NCBI GenBank assembly: GCA_950295325.1
Contig: OX485803.1
Location: 72,991,554 to 73,051,553, forward strand
Direction of reading: 5' to 3'
DNA length: 60,000 nt
From: Polytrichum commune
Lineage: Eukaryota > Streptophyta > Polytrichopsida > Polytrichales > Polytrichaceae
Part shown: positions 34,455-46,608 of the stretch, one piece after another
Layout: the number at the start of each line of letters is the position of its first letter
Numbering within the stretch: the first letter of the stretch is position 1
Made by a program: the position numbers and the translations under genes
Notes under the pieces: generated by a model
Database searches by the model: none
Seen by the model: only the letters and a program-made list of their open reading frames with translations
What the model was told of the DNA's origin: nothing

Positions 34455-37400
34455 AATATTGTGTTGAAATCGACTTGGTTGCGTTTAGGATTCTGGAATT
34501 TGTCAACAGATAGTATCCTCTTACCTATGATTGAGGAGACCTGCTAGTTAGTTACAGATGAACCGGTTGATTTAGGGTGGGATCCCAATACTATGTTGTG
34601 AAGGGTCAATTATATACATGCATGAACTGTACAATCAGAATTGATCACCCTAGTTTGATTCCTAAGAGCTTACAAGAGATTGAATTGATTTTTTTGAACA
34701 TGCAACAGTATCGTACCTGTAGTCACAACATAAGCCCCGAAAAGGTGGGACGCAACCGGGCCGGCCGTTTTTGGACCTCCAACCTTCAATTACCAAGCTC
34801 CAGCACCAAACAGGTTTGTGCTTCTACCCATCACCCTGACTCCCATCTCTCCCAATCAGTAAATGGACCTCCTTCAGAACCTTTATGGCCCCCCTCTGTC
34901 ACAAACACTAAATCCAGTAAGCAATTGTAGATCAAGTAGATTGTTATTTCAGTCTTCAGAATCATTGGAGTCGAGATTCAAATGGTTATAAGAGGTCAAA
35001 GTGAAGGCTGACAATCACATCAGCTCTCCCAATTGTGTTAAATATTGAACCTAGAATGTTAACCATATTTTGAGCGCACAGTATAATCTTATCATAAAAC
35101 TTGTCATTTTAACTTGACTGTGAGACTTGGGACAAAAGTGTACACCCCAGAACACAAGGAGCTACATGAGCAATATTCAGCCTACAGACACTAATTGCAC
35201 CAACTTGACTCTTTATATCAAGCTCACAAGAATGATTCTTATGTGAAATTTCAAATTTGTTTCATGTGCAAATCAATCCCATGCCAAAGATTTTGCCACT
35301 TTCTGCATACAGGCTACTCAATGTGTTTTCCTACATAATAAAAAATTTGGTAAACCGTGCTCAAAGTGTCCACCGCATACAAGATTTAAAGAGAGATGAC
35401 TGGTTGTAGCATTAGAAGTAAAATTTTGTATTGGCAAGAGGTATGGTTGAATCAATCAGCTAGTGCATGAGCACCACATCTTAGGTCCTACTGTTCTCCA
35501 TGAGTTACTCTTGAACATTATGTAGGAATTCATTGACTCCATTGAACATGGATTTAAAAATTAGATTTTCAACCTGACACAAATTATTCAATCTTTACTT
35601 TAATCGGAGTTCTTGCCACTTGCTGCATCCACTTATAATTGTTTTTTGTTACATGGTGCAACTAGTATACTGTTTTGAAAGACATAATCCTCATCTTTCT
35701 GGGATGAATGATAGGTTTATAGCATGCACATAGTCACAATTTTCTAGAAATTTAGCATAGATGATCATCTTGAAGATAAAGGAAATGGCCTGCAGCATGG
35801 ACATGAATTCAAAAGAGGCACAGGGCAGAAATTCTCAGACAATTTGTCTTTCAATTCAATGAAACTTCTGTTCTATGCAGAGATGAGGTGTAAACATGTA
35901 GCAATTTGTCCTTTGATGGGTTAAGCCAGTTGAGCTAATTAAATTATTTACCATCTAAACAAAAATTCTAAAGTTGTAGAGACACAGTTCCTACAAAAGC
36001 AAGGTAATGGATTCTTGCCCAATGTGCGAGGTGTACATGCATTTGCGCAGAATGAAGGGTGAAATGAGGGGCTTTGTTAAATCAGTTACCTGTTCTGCAG
36101 GAGTTAGTATCCCCTTGCTAGTTTGTGGCTTGAAGGCCTTGAATCTATCAAACTCTAGAATATGTAAAGAAGAAATACTTGTGAAAATTTGATAAATATT
36201 CAGTCTATATCAAACCAGAATATCATAAATCAAGCTCAAATCAATGTCACACAGAGAGAAATAGATTAGGATGCATATCCCGACTTGCAAATATAGACAT
36301 GATGCCAGATAACACATTCTTACTTAACCTTGCAACTACTGAAACCTCAAGAACCGACTTTTATTTCATTAGAATTTCTAAGCTGCATGCTAAAATTACT
36401 ACATTACGCTTTCATGCAAAAGACAAATATAGTCCTCTACAGGTTTAATGTGTGTGCATGGTTTTAACAATCAACACATACAATTGAGCTAGATAACTCT
36501 ACAAATACTTTGCACTCACCTAACATTACCTTGCGTAGCCTTTTAAGGAACTTAATTTTGGATATCTGATGATGCCTGTGTAAGTGGAATTAGGAAAGTG
36601 CAGAGTAAACTTACAGGTGGTCAGATATTGTAGAAGGCTTCCAAGAAAACCCCTCCGATTTAAGATTGGCATTTGATGCTTTTACACTCAATCTGTATAT
36701 AACTTGATGCTCACAGTCATGACTCAAAATCTTATGTTTTGAAAATTCTCAGTACAATCAGCATAAAGTCTAGACATATTCCTCAGATATGATGAAATAA
36801 ATTCGTGATAGAAGCTTCTTCTGAGCTCAGCCTTGACAGGGAAAACGTCCCAAGAATTTCCTTTTCTTGATTCCCTTAAAGTCATTGACGACACTAACTG
36901 GAAATGTGGGTTCAACATGTAGACTCCAAATTGAATTGATTTATCCAGTGTGATAGACTCATATATGGTTCTCTCTCTCGCTATCTCTCTCCCTCTCTCC
37001 AAACATCATCCACCCAATTTCTGTGAAGTGCGGTAAACCCTTCGGAATCAAAATTTATTTAGGGCTTATGTAATCTGTTAAAGAAAGAGAATCTTCACTT
37101 TGACCTTTATAACTTTTGCACCTGAACTCCAATTCCGAAACATGAAACGACAATCTTTGTGAATCACAATTGCTAACTATTATTGTGTTTTGACAATTTA
37201 ATTGCTCTTCAGTTCCTCATCTCGAGTCACTTGAGGGAAATACTTATCCATGGACTCTCATATCTACCCTAAATGTCTTCTAGATTGATCTAAAATAGTC
37301 CTTGGTACTCTCAAGTTCTTGAGATCATTACGAGCAGTGTCTAAACCTTCATACTGATTGAGGAACGTTGAATTCAAGACAAAGATGAAGAGTACCTCGT

Positions 37401-37850
37401 CGATCTGGTGAAATGTTGAGCTGTGAAGTTGCGCCCCTGTGAACCTGCGCCCCTGTCCGGCGTAGGGTTGCTGCGCTCAAGCTCAGCAAGAGCAAGGAGA
37501 GGAGAGGATAGGAGAGCAAGCTCAGCAAGAGCAAGGAGAGGATAGGATAGGAGAGGAGAGGCAACGGTAAGGCAACCTAAACCCTAGACCCTTTCCATAC
37601 CCCCTTCTGACACCAACATGAAACATGATAAGGATATATGATGATGCCCATGGTGTATGATGAGTTTTCCAGCAGACGAATTCTTACTACACAACTTGTT
37701 AGAGGTTTGTGTTCCCCTTTCCATGTTTAGATTGCTTTTATTTACCCCTTTTTACCCCTGACCAGTAAGTCTCACCATTTACCAAAGTTCCACCCTTATC
37801 ATTTAGCAGTAAGTTTCCAAATATGATGAGACAATGTTAATTCTTAAATG

Positions 37851-37881
<31 letters not shown>

Positions 37882-38256
37882 ATTGACCTTGCTGCTTTGA
37901 TCTTCATCCACAATTTTAAAATGCTTGTATAGACATACAGTCTACCCTCTATGAATGTTAACCCTGGGGAGTGGATCAAAGTTAACATTTATAGAGGTGT
38001 TAACAATTAACAATCATAAAATTACTTTTTTGAGCAATATAGAACTCTTAACATTTAAGAATATAAGCAATTGTGAAGAGTCCGACTGAGAGAATACCAT
38101 TCATGAAATTAAGGTTTAAGAACTATTTATTCATTAGGGCAAAAAAAATTTGTTGGGAGTTTATATAAAATTGAAGTTTTCTTATATTAATAAATAAAAT
38201 TAACATATAAATTTGTTGTTATTAATGTTGTGAATGCAGACTACAAAATTGTTGGG
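34455..38256. other. CACTA interior between its divergent genes
   Basis: A 3.8-kb region between the start of the minus-strand gene and the transposase; it should hold both promoters. A plus-strand Ser/Pro-rich frame at 34,720-34,920 ending in a GTAAGC donor, and a minus-strand frame at 36,724-37,002, could be further captured pieces, but no family is recognised. Purine-rich tandem units lie at 37,485-37,560. A TACAGTCTACCCTCTATGAA stretch at about 37,936 recalls pogo/mariner ends; no partner end was found. Confidence 0.4.
37851..37878. repeat. (CT)14 microsatellite
   Basis: Fourteen CT units upstream of the transposase gene. Confidence 0.95.
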
Positions 38257-41200
38257 ATGTCTCGGAAATTACTAAATTTGCACTTGGAACAACAAAATGA
38301 GGACCCATATTATGTGGGGGTTCCAGGTGATGAAGTTGGCTCCTCTAAACGACACCGTCGCAAACGTCGTGCTCCAGCACACAGTGGGCATGATGTGGGA
38401 GGAACGTCTGCAAGTAATGAACCCCAACTTGTGGAATCTATGCCCTCTCCTCCGTCATTGAATCGGACTTATTTATGTCCATGCAGGTTGTGTGCATCTA
38501 CTGTTGGCATGCCACCATATTTGACTTTGCAAGAGGTAGAAAATCATCTCTCCGAACATGGGATGGCTCCAGCCCAATTGGTATGCGATTTCGAACCATG
38601 TGATATAATTATTGAATGATGTCATTAAATTCTTTATATTATAAATTTTACATTTTTAGATTGATAATATGTCTTCTATTTGTTAGATTTAATATTTACT
38701 ACATTAAGTGTTCATTTTATGTGTAGAATCCTGATGCATTCCCGGATGGTCTTCCGGGATATCTTGAAGAGCTTACGGGTGCTCGACCAAATGAACCAGC
38801 TGATGTCTTTATAAATTCAATGTTCTCAGACGAGGAAGATCATTCAATAGACGATGTCCCTATGGGGCAACATGACGATGATGATCCTCTTCCTCAAATT
38901 TTACAGGATTTTATGGAAACCAATATTCCTGAGCACACCACAACAACCAGTGGCAACTATACAGGTCCCGATCCTATACACACACCCCCTACTGAAGGTG
39001 AACGTTTTTTACATGAGCAATCGCAAGTGCCAATTTACGATGGTTCCCCGACTTGCATGTTGAAGGCTCTTGTCTTGATTCTACAATTTCAAGTGAACTT
39101 CAATATATCCAACGTTGCCATCTCAGCAATGATGTCCATGATATTCGATTTTTTCTTACCTAAGCATCTTAACCCCGTGTTGCCCAAAAGTCACGGTGAA
39201 TTAAGGAAATTCATGAGGGCAGTGGGTTTGGGCTTTACTCACATTCATTGTTGCCCTAGAGATTGTATTCTTTACTACGGCAAGTACAAAATGCGGAATC
39301 ATTGCCCAATATGCAAAGAAAGCCGATATAGACAAGACACAAAAGGTGTTCAAGTGCCCAAAAAAGTAAGTCGCCGGAACCACTACACCACAATCGTATG
39401 TAATTTCATATCTTCATTTGTTTATAGTAATTCATTTATTCATTTACCAATAATATTGCATTTATCAATATATTAATTAAATGTGATATGTAAATGTCAT
39501 GCTGAACTCACAACTACTAAATAATTAAAGTTGTTGTTTGCAGAAAATGATTTATTTCCCTTTGATACCACGGCTTCAAGCCATGTTCCGCAGTCCCACA
39601 CTTTCCAAACTTATGGTGTGGCATGCTACAAATAAAAGCAATACGGGGATAATGAACGGACCTCAAGATGGACGTGCTTGGAGGCATGTTGACACAACAT
39701 GGCCAGAGTTTGGTTCTTCGCCAAGAAATGTAAGGCTTGGTTTGTCAACAGATGGTGTGAACCCTTTCGGGCAACAACGAACTAACCATTCGACATGGCC
39801 AATCACCCTTGTGTTGTACAACCTGCCACCATTTCTTGCTATAAGGAGTTGTTTCATTTTATTGTCAACAATAGTACCAGGTATTGCGCACGAACACACC
39901 ACCTACATTTATATATGTATATATACATACACATGTTCACTCACACACATATTGATGGCTTTGTCTTAAATTAATGTATTTTTTTTATCAAGTGTAATTG
40001 TAACATCAATTTTGGAATTGAATGCGCAGGTCCAAAACAAGTGAAAATTTTTGATGTTTTCATGGGCCCCTTAATTGATGAACTCAAGATATTGTGGAAT
40101 GGAGTTCCCAACACCTATGACGCACACCGCAAAGAACTATTTACTTTGAAGGCAATTTTGTTGTGGACTATGACGGATTTTCCTGGTATGTTATTTCTTG
40201 ATTTATTTTATTTCATACTATTCCAACATCCAATTTTACGTGAAATGGTCAGTTAAGACCTATATTCCTCAAGAAATATTAGGAAAAACTTGCATACATA
40301 TATATTCAGTGTTTAAGATGTTAATAGGCGTCGAATGCAAATGGAACCCGAAACACCTACGTATTAATTTGATTTATCAATAAATTGACTGCATTCGGTA
40401 TCGACTTCATTCGAGAAGACAAAAATAAGCAAAAAAAATCTCAATCTACTTTGTGGATGAATCCTTGCATCTAGTTAACATGGGCGTTTGTAAATTGGAT
40501 GTGAAGGAATAAAATAAGATGGGTGTGTGTTTAGGGTTTACAGGGGGATGGATGGATGAAGTCGATATGAATCTAGGACGTTCGGATTTGTCCTTAGAAA
40601 AAATTGTGTCTCAATCAGTGCCTAGGAAGTTGTTGAGCATAGTAGATGGAGATCCTACTGACTCTCAACCCATCCATGTACACGTTCAAATCTAGTTTTA
40701 CTATATTAATTTTAGCCGATATACCATAGTTGCCTCTAAAGTGAGGGGTAATTCTCCCTTAGTCTTGAACTTCAACCGGTTCATATGCAACGTAGTGATT
40801 AATTATCAACCCAACCAATTACATGTTCAAATCTTCTAGATTTATCATATTAATTTGAGGTACATACCATAGTTGCCTCTAAAGTGAGTGGTAATATTTC
40901 CTTGGTCTTGAACTTCAACCGGTTCGTATGCAACCTAGTGATTAATTATCAACCCAACCAATTACATGTTCGCATCTTCTAGATTTATCATATTAATTTG
41001 AGGTACATACCATAGTTGCCTCTAAAGTGAGTGGTAATATTTCCTTGGTCTTGAACTTCAACCGGTTCGTATGCAACCTAGTGAATAATTATCAACCCAA
41101 CCAATTACATGTTCGCATCTTCTAGATTTATCATATTAATTTGAGGTACATACCATAGTTGCCTCTAAAGTGAGTGGTAATATTTCCTTGGTCTTGAACT

Positions 41201-44200
41201 TCAACCGGTTCGTATGCAACCTAGTGATTAATTATCAACCCAACCAATTACATGTTCGCATCTTCTATATTTATCATATTAATTTGAGGTATATACCATA
41301 GTTGCCTCTAAAGTGAGTGGTAACTTGCCATCGATTTATTTATTTGATAAATAAATACCTCAATTGGGATCACTACTGTACTGACCTTGATTTAGTCTAC
41401 TCAAATTCATTTGGTTTGAATGAAAAATAATTGAATAAAAACATATGTACTTTGTGTTACGAATGACAGGTTACGAATTAATTCTAAAAACAAATGGATT
41501 AAGATAAGTGGACCTTAAATGGACATTTTTAAGCTTTGCACTCACTTCTTTAAGAATACAAAACACACGGTTCGTGAGAGATGATTAAGCAGAATCCAAA
41601 TCATGTCTGTAGCATTGGTTTAGCTAGCTAGTCGTCCCTTTAGTGAAGATAACTGAAGTCAATGATCTACTAAAAGGACCAACTATGACATTTTTTCTTG
41701 TACTGGCACTTGCCATGTACGAAGGTTGGATCACAGTTTGAGATCCAGTTGAGGGGCACTTCAAGGCAGAGGCCTCAAGCTTCCCCTATTGCTAGTGTTC
41801 TTGATTTTCCAATTCCAGACTGAAAAATCCCGGTGACGGCTGAGAATTTGAAGGCAAAGTGCAGAGGTGGGAATAGTAAATCAAATTCCAAATTGGAGCA
41901 CAGCCTGCATATTTCAAATCTAGTTTTACTATATTAATTTGAGGTATATACCATAGTTGCCTCTAAAATGAGGGGTAATTCTCCCTTAGTCTAAATTCAA
42001 CCGGTTCATATGCAACCTAATGATTCTCAACCCAACCAGTTAGATGTTCAAATTATCTAGTTTTATCATATTAATTTGAGGTATATACCATAGTTTCCAC
42101 TTTATTGTAATATTTCAACCTATTCTTGATAAATGCTTAATATTATTCTTTACTCCCTGGCCCCTACGCTTCAAGTAAGCATTTTAAATTTTAAATCATC
42201 TAAGTTGAAGTTGTTGATTTGCAGGTTTGGGTGTTGTGTCTGGTTTGGTTACACGGGGCAAAAGGGCATGTAATGTATGTGCGGATAATCTGACCTATAT
42301 AGTGAGTTCGCATTTGAAAAAAACCATTTATCCATCATTTAGACAATTCCTGCCACTTGCACACAAATGGAGGAAACCATACTTTAAGAGGAAGTTTGGA
42401 GGTCATTTGAATAACAATCCAATCCCAGTGAGACCTGATGGACGTTATTGGATACGACGTTGGAAACAAATTCGAGAAACAAACATGCCAAAGGATAGAA
42501 GAGGGATGAAAAAATTGTCAGCCTTCTTCACACTACCTTATTGGAAGGTAATCATCTAGACTATGCACTCACAAGCTTAGAAAATATTGTCTATAAAGGT
42601 ATATTTGAACTATTTATACTCCCTTCAAATTTATGATATTTCCAATTATATGGAGTCTTATGTTTGTGAGGGAATGTGCAGGATCTTCTCATACGCCACT
42701 TGCATGATTGTATGCACATCGAAAAAAATGTTGCAGAAACAATGATGAAGATTTTTTCTAACGCAAAGGGGACAAGGGCTGATCGATTGGCAGTAAGAAA
42801 AGAATTACAATCTCAAAATAAGTTGGTGGATTATCAACCCCGAAGTGATGGATCATTCCACAAAGCATATTGGGTATGGAGCCGTGAGGACATGGAAAAA
42901 GTTTTGAAGCGAATAGCTTCGATCAAAACACCAACAGGTTTTGTTTCAAATCTTGCGAACAGAGTGACTTCGGATTACAAGTTATCTGGCATGAAGTCTC
43001 ACGACTATCATGTCCTACTACAATTCATTTTACCTATTGCCATCCGGGGTACGTTGTCTAGGGAAATCAGAGAAGGAATCTACAGGCTTGCTGCGTTTTT
43101 GAGATGGATTTGTGGAAAGAGCATAATTACCGAGGAGATTCCATTTTGGAAGGTAGAAATCGCAGAGATCATGTGTTTGTTTGAGCAATGTATGCCACCC
43201 CATTTTTTCGATATTATGCCTCATTTGTTGGTACATCTTCCTGAAGAGGTGGAGCTAGGAGGTCCAGTGCATAGCAGATGGTTGTATTTCCTCGAGAGGT
43301 ACATGAAAACTTTGAAATCAATGGTCCGTCAAAAAAAATATCCTGAGGGTAGCATGAGTGAAGGATACTTGGCCCAAGAGTCATTGTTTTATTTTGGAGA
43401 AATGCTCACGAGGCTGAATCCCAGCGGGAGACAAATTTGGAATGAAGACATGATGCCAAAGCCAAACAAGGTGATTTTGCCTAAAACACGCACGAAGAAG
43501 AAGTTGGATTGTAACACTCACAAACAGGTACACAAACATTCATGAAAACTTTGTTAATGCATTCCAAATGTTTTAGTACATTTATATGTAACATACTTCA
43601 TGACCTATGCATTTGTACTCCAATCACATTGGAGGTTCAGATTATGATTGTTTGACGTGGATACATTATTGGTGTGCAGATCCATGAGTATCTTTTGTTC
43701 AATGAGCCGTGCATGGGTGTATGGGAGATTAAATACCGAAAGGAGAGAGCAAGATGGGTGAGGGAAAAGGTGAAACCTTTGAAATCTTTTTTGGAATGGG
43801 TTCAAGAACAAGTATTTCTTGGGATAGTTGGAAATGAACCATTGTCTCAAGAAGTACAAGAAATAGTGAACGGCCCCAGCCAAGCCGCATACTACTATAA
43901 ATCTTGTACAATCAATGGTCGACATTTTAGAATAGAATCAGTAGACAAAAATGCTCCTGTTACAACAGATTCAGGCATTGCCACTCCTAGCTACATAGAT
44001 TGTGTAGCAAGGAAAAATGATCCCCGAAGCCAACGAGCTAAATTGCAATACTATGGAGTGTTGGAAGAAATAGTGGAGGTTCAATTGTCATCTCAACGGA
44101 AAGAGGTTTTGTTTAGGGGGAAGTGGTACAGTACTATTGTTGGTTCACATAACCGTGTGACCCAGAAAGAGGATGAATGTGGGTTCATGAAAATCAAAAC

Positions 44201-44612
44201 TCGGTCAAATTTAGGTAATCGGGAGCCATGGGTTAGTGCAGACACAATCACACAAGTTTTTTACCACCAAGATAGTGAGGATGAGGATTGGAGCTATGTT
44301 GTTGATGTGGAAGGACGAGGCTACATGGAGGCAACAACGATTCCTGGTTTGGTTCTAAATGAACCATTAGTGGAAAGCCAAATAAGGGAGTTGGCGGGAG
44401 GTTCCAATTCTGAACCCCCTATTCATCCTATCAGGGATTCACCTACAGATACAGATGTTGATGAAGTGGTGGTAGCAATTACTGTGAATGAGGCTTTTTT
44501 GGAGGAGAATTTGGCAAACACTATGAGGGAACTGGAGGCTGGCAGTAGCGACAGTTCCGAAAGAAGCGATGGTGATTCCATTGAACGAGAGGATTCTGAC
44601 ACAAGCGACTAA
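38257..44612 (+). CDS. CACTA tnp2-type transposase (TNPD-like)
   Basis: Catalyses cut-and-paste transposition. Exons 38,257-38,580, 38,727-39,365, 39,544-39,880, 40,030-40,185, 42,225-42,547, 42,682-43,527 and 43,680-44,612 join in phase to 1185 codons without a stop; all introns are GT-AG. Order: end of the Transpos_assoc domain (YLCPCRLCAS), tnp2 core (YFPLIPRLQAMF, NVRLGLSTDG, HSTWPITLVLYNLPPF, FDVFMGPLIDELKILW, C-x-x-C, DCMHIEKN), DUF4218 (FFDIMPHLLVHLPEE, GGPVHSRWLYFLERY), DUF4216 (AKLQYYGVLEEIVEVQ, VLFRGKWY), acidic tail. D391, D442 and E607 are candidate catalytic residues. The ATG at 38,257 is the first in frame; an upstream exon is possible because an AG acceptor lies at 38,238-38,239 and the N-terminal domain looks short. 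The fourth intron (2.0 kb) holds the 143-bp array. Confidence 0.9.
40700..41335 (+). repeat. 143-bp tandem repeat array
   Basis: The anchor ACCATAGTTGCCTCTAAA occurs at 40,723, 40,866, 41,009, 41,152 and 41,295, exactly 143 bp apart. Inner copies are almost identical (TTGAACTTCAACCGGTTC, ATCAACCCAACCAATTACAT in each); the first copy is more diverged. The array lies inside the fourth intron of the transposase gene. Confidence 0.95.
41893..42110 (+). repeat. detached copies of the 143-bp repeat
   Basis: Anchors at 41,950 and 42,087 (137 bp apart) belong to the same family but are diverged. About 560 bp of unrelated sequence (41,336-41,892) separates them from the main array, suggesting a later insertion into it. 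Confidence 0.85.
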
Positions 44613-45662
44613 CATGTCATCTATACCCTATCTTAGTGAGAGTGAAAAGCAATTGTTATTTGGAAAGTGTATAGTTAGCTGCAAATTGCCTTGCAAGGCC
44701 AAATAAGAGGGTAGGTAACATTATCAATGACAATTTCCCACACTGGAATAATAATGTTCAACAAATTTGGTTTTATTAAGGTGAGTAATCTTTTTGTTTG
44801 AGTTATCCTAGAACACCGAGTGTTAGTCATGTGTTTTGTTCGTTTGGGGCGGTTGATACTAACACAATGGTACGCAAATTTCCTTGACTTTCAATACTAA
44901 TCATCCTCCGCAAAATACTAGAACCTTCGTGGATCTTGTAGTTTTTGAAGGCTACATCCGACCCCAAGATGATAGGGGCTTAGCCGGGTTCAACTCCTCC
45001 TAGGGTTATTATTTACACAAATAATAGAGAGTGAATGCTTACGTTCTTTAACCCCGAACACTAGAAAAAAATAGGAAAGAATGACAATGAAACTTAAAGG
45101 GAAAAAAATAGGGAGGGAATAAATATCCACCACCCTAAACCCAAACCGGCACATTTTAGACAATCTAGGAAATTTCATAAATGAGAAAAGAAATGTCACG
45201 TAATTGCCAAAATACATTAGGAAACAGGGGATATCAACCGATGAAATTTGACTCTCTAGGTAAAGTTTCTCAAATCCTAGCCACCAACAGTGAAGGAACT
45301 AACATTATCTGTATTTCTGTGCAGGACTCAGGAGACTCTGACAGACTTCTCTAGGCCCACTTCCAGGAATAGTTTGAAAAATCCTAGCCACCTGCTGTGA
45401 AGCTAGAAAATTACCTGTACTTCTGGTGACCAGAACTAAACCAGACTCTGACATGCACCGGTTGAAGTTGAAGACTTCAGGTAGTTTACCATCGTTTTAC
45501 AGGATTCCAAGAGCGCCCTACTTACACAACCCAAGGTAGGCTTCTTGAAGCTAGCTAAAAGGAGAATGATAGGGTGAATAGTAGGTGTGCCCTTTCGTAA
45601 TGTGCTTTTTGTTTTCACTAGGAATAGTAAAGGTATTGAGTGAGCCGCTTTTTGACACCTTC
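44613..45662. other. 3' non-coding part of CACTA element
   Basis: Transposase 3' UTR and spacer. A unit of about 110 bp is present twice (near 45,275 and 45,388; ATCCTAGCCACC, CCTGTACTTCTG/CTGTATTTCTG, AGACTCTGACA). No ORF is supported. Confidence 0.5.
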
Positions 45663-45742
45663 CGGGACATTTCTCGGTTAGATAGCCAAGACATTCTTTG
45701 AGACATTATTTGAGACATTAAGTCTTGAATATTCTAGTAGTG
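45663..45742 (+). repeat. CACTA 3' terminus with sub-terminal repeats
   Basis: GACATT or GAGACATT motifs occur at about 45,665, 45,690, 45,700 and 45,711, then TTGAGACATTAA 13 bp from the terminal TAGTAGTG. Spacing mirrors the 5' end exactly. Confidence 0.88.
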
Positions 45743-45745
45743 TTC

Positions 45746-46235
45746 TTTGCTGAACTGTCAGGAAGCTTGATGCTAAGGTCGCCTTGTTCTAGTACTGGGA
45801 AGGAGTCTCCACTTGTTTTTCTCTTGCTTATTGATTCATGAGTTCGGTTGATTCCTTTGAGCAATGTCGAGTATCCCGTCACATATCGTGTAGCAGCAAT
45901 ATCTAGAACCCTGTAGTTTCCCTTGGGTAGCTCTATTGAGAGCACTTCGTTTGTGAGCACCGCCTTTGTATCTTTAGGAGAGGTATTGTTCCTTCAGATA
46001 CAGGTGGAGATTTAGGAGCAGGAGCATCGTTGTTGACCATCACTGCAGAGATAATTGCTCCGAGGCCTTCGTTTGCTGAGTCTTTATCCAACTCCTGGTG
46101 TTCCGCAATGTCAACCTCGGGCGTATAATTCTCTGGTGGCACACGATTTACTTCGATGCAATCCCGAGCCCAATGACCCCATCTGCCGTAATATTTGTTC
46201 TTCAGTCGAGGTGTTGAACTGCTGCCTGAGCAATT
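45746..46235 (-). pseudogene. Ty1/copia nucleocapsid and protease remnant
   Basis: The minus-strand reading has KYYGRWGHWARDC (46,150-46,200), a CCHC zinc knuckle whose first cysteines are lost. LDIAATRYVTGYSTLL (45,860-45,910) corresponds to the copia aspartic protease site LDSGATxHVTG with the catalytic aspartate kept and SG changed to IA. The frame runs into the CACTA 3' end and continues on the other side at 30,211. Confidence 0.8.
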
Positions 46236-46608
46236 GAATGAAGTCTTTGCGACAGTTTTGTTGAAGAATTTGTCGTTTTTGATGAGGCGGCGGATATTGA
46301 CCAGCAGTGCTTGGTCTTCGTTCGACTTGCTTCTGCTGATGTTTTGACTATCTTCAAGTTCAAGTTAAGCAGCAATTTAACTTTGTCTAGCGTGCTTAGG
46401 CAAGTCTTCTCACCTAGAAATGCCTCTTACGAATCCGTTGAAGCTTGCAGAACATGCGTGGAGTAACTGTTCTACTGCGACTTCATCTGAAGGCCTCTCG
46501 CTTGTTTCAGTAATTTGATTGATGGCGATTTGTACTGTGGTTAGGAATTTTGAGACTCGGATGCCTTCCTATCGCCTTCCTCCATCCTAAGTGTAGAGAC
46601 AACTGTTT

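Larger units (their letters stand above)
30214..45742 (+). mobile_element. CACTA (En/Spm) transposon, 15.5 kb, nested in copia
   Basis: The 5' end is CACTACTA (30,214-30,221) and the 3' end is TAGTAGTG (45,735-45,742). At both ends 13 unrelated bases follow, then TTAATGTCTCAA (30,235-30,246) or its complement (45,710-45,721). AATGTCTC/GAGACATT motifs recur inward at both ends as sub-terminal repeats. TTC lies at 30,209-30,211 and 45,743-45,745 as a probable 3-bp target duplication, with two extra bases (GA) at the 5' side. The element carries a tnp2-type transposase gene (+), a divergent second gene (-), two captured host-gene fragments and a 143-bp satellite. Known CACTA elements have CACTA termini, sub-terminal repeats and 3-bp duplications. 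It is placed in the pol region of a copia relic. Confidence 0.93.

Noticed and set aside
39366-39395. Later donor GTATGT at 39,396 for the second transposase exon
   Set aside because: The donor GTAAGT at 39,366 gives a better family match (KK joined to KMIYFPLIPRL); both keep phase.
40700-42110. CRISPR-like array
   Set aside because: Units are 143 bp and contiguous without unique spacers, in a plant intron; it is a satellite.
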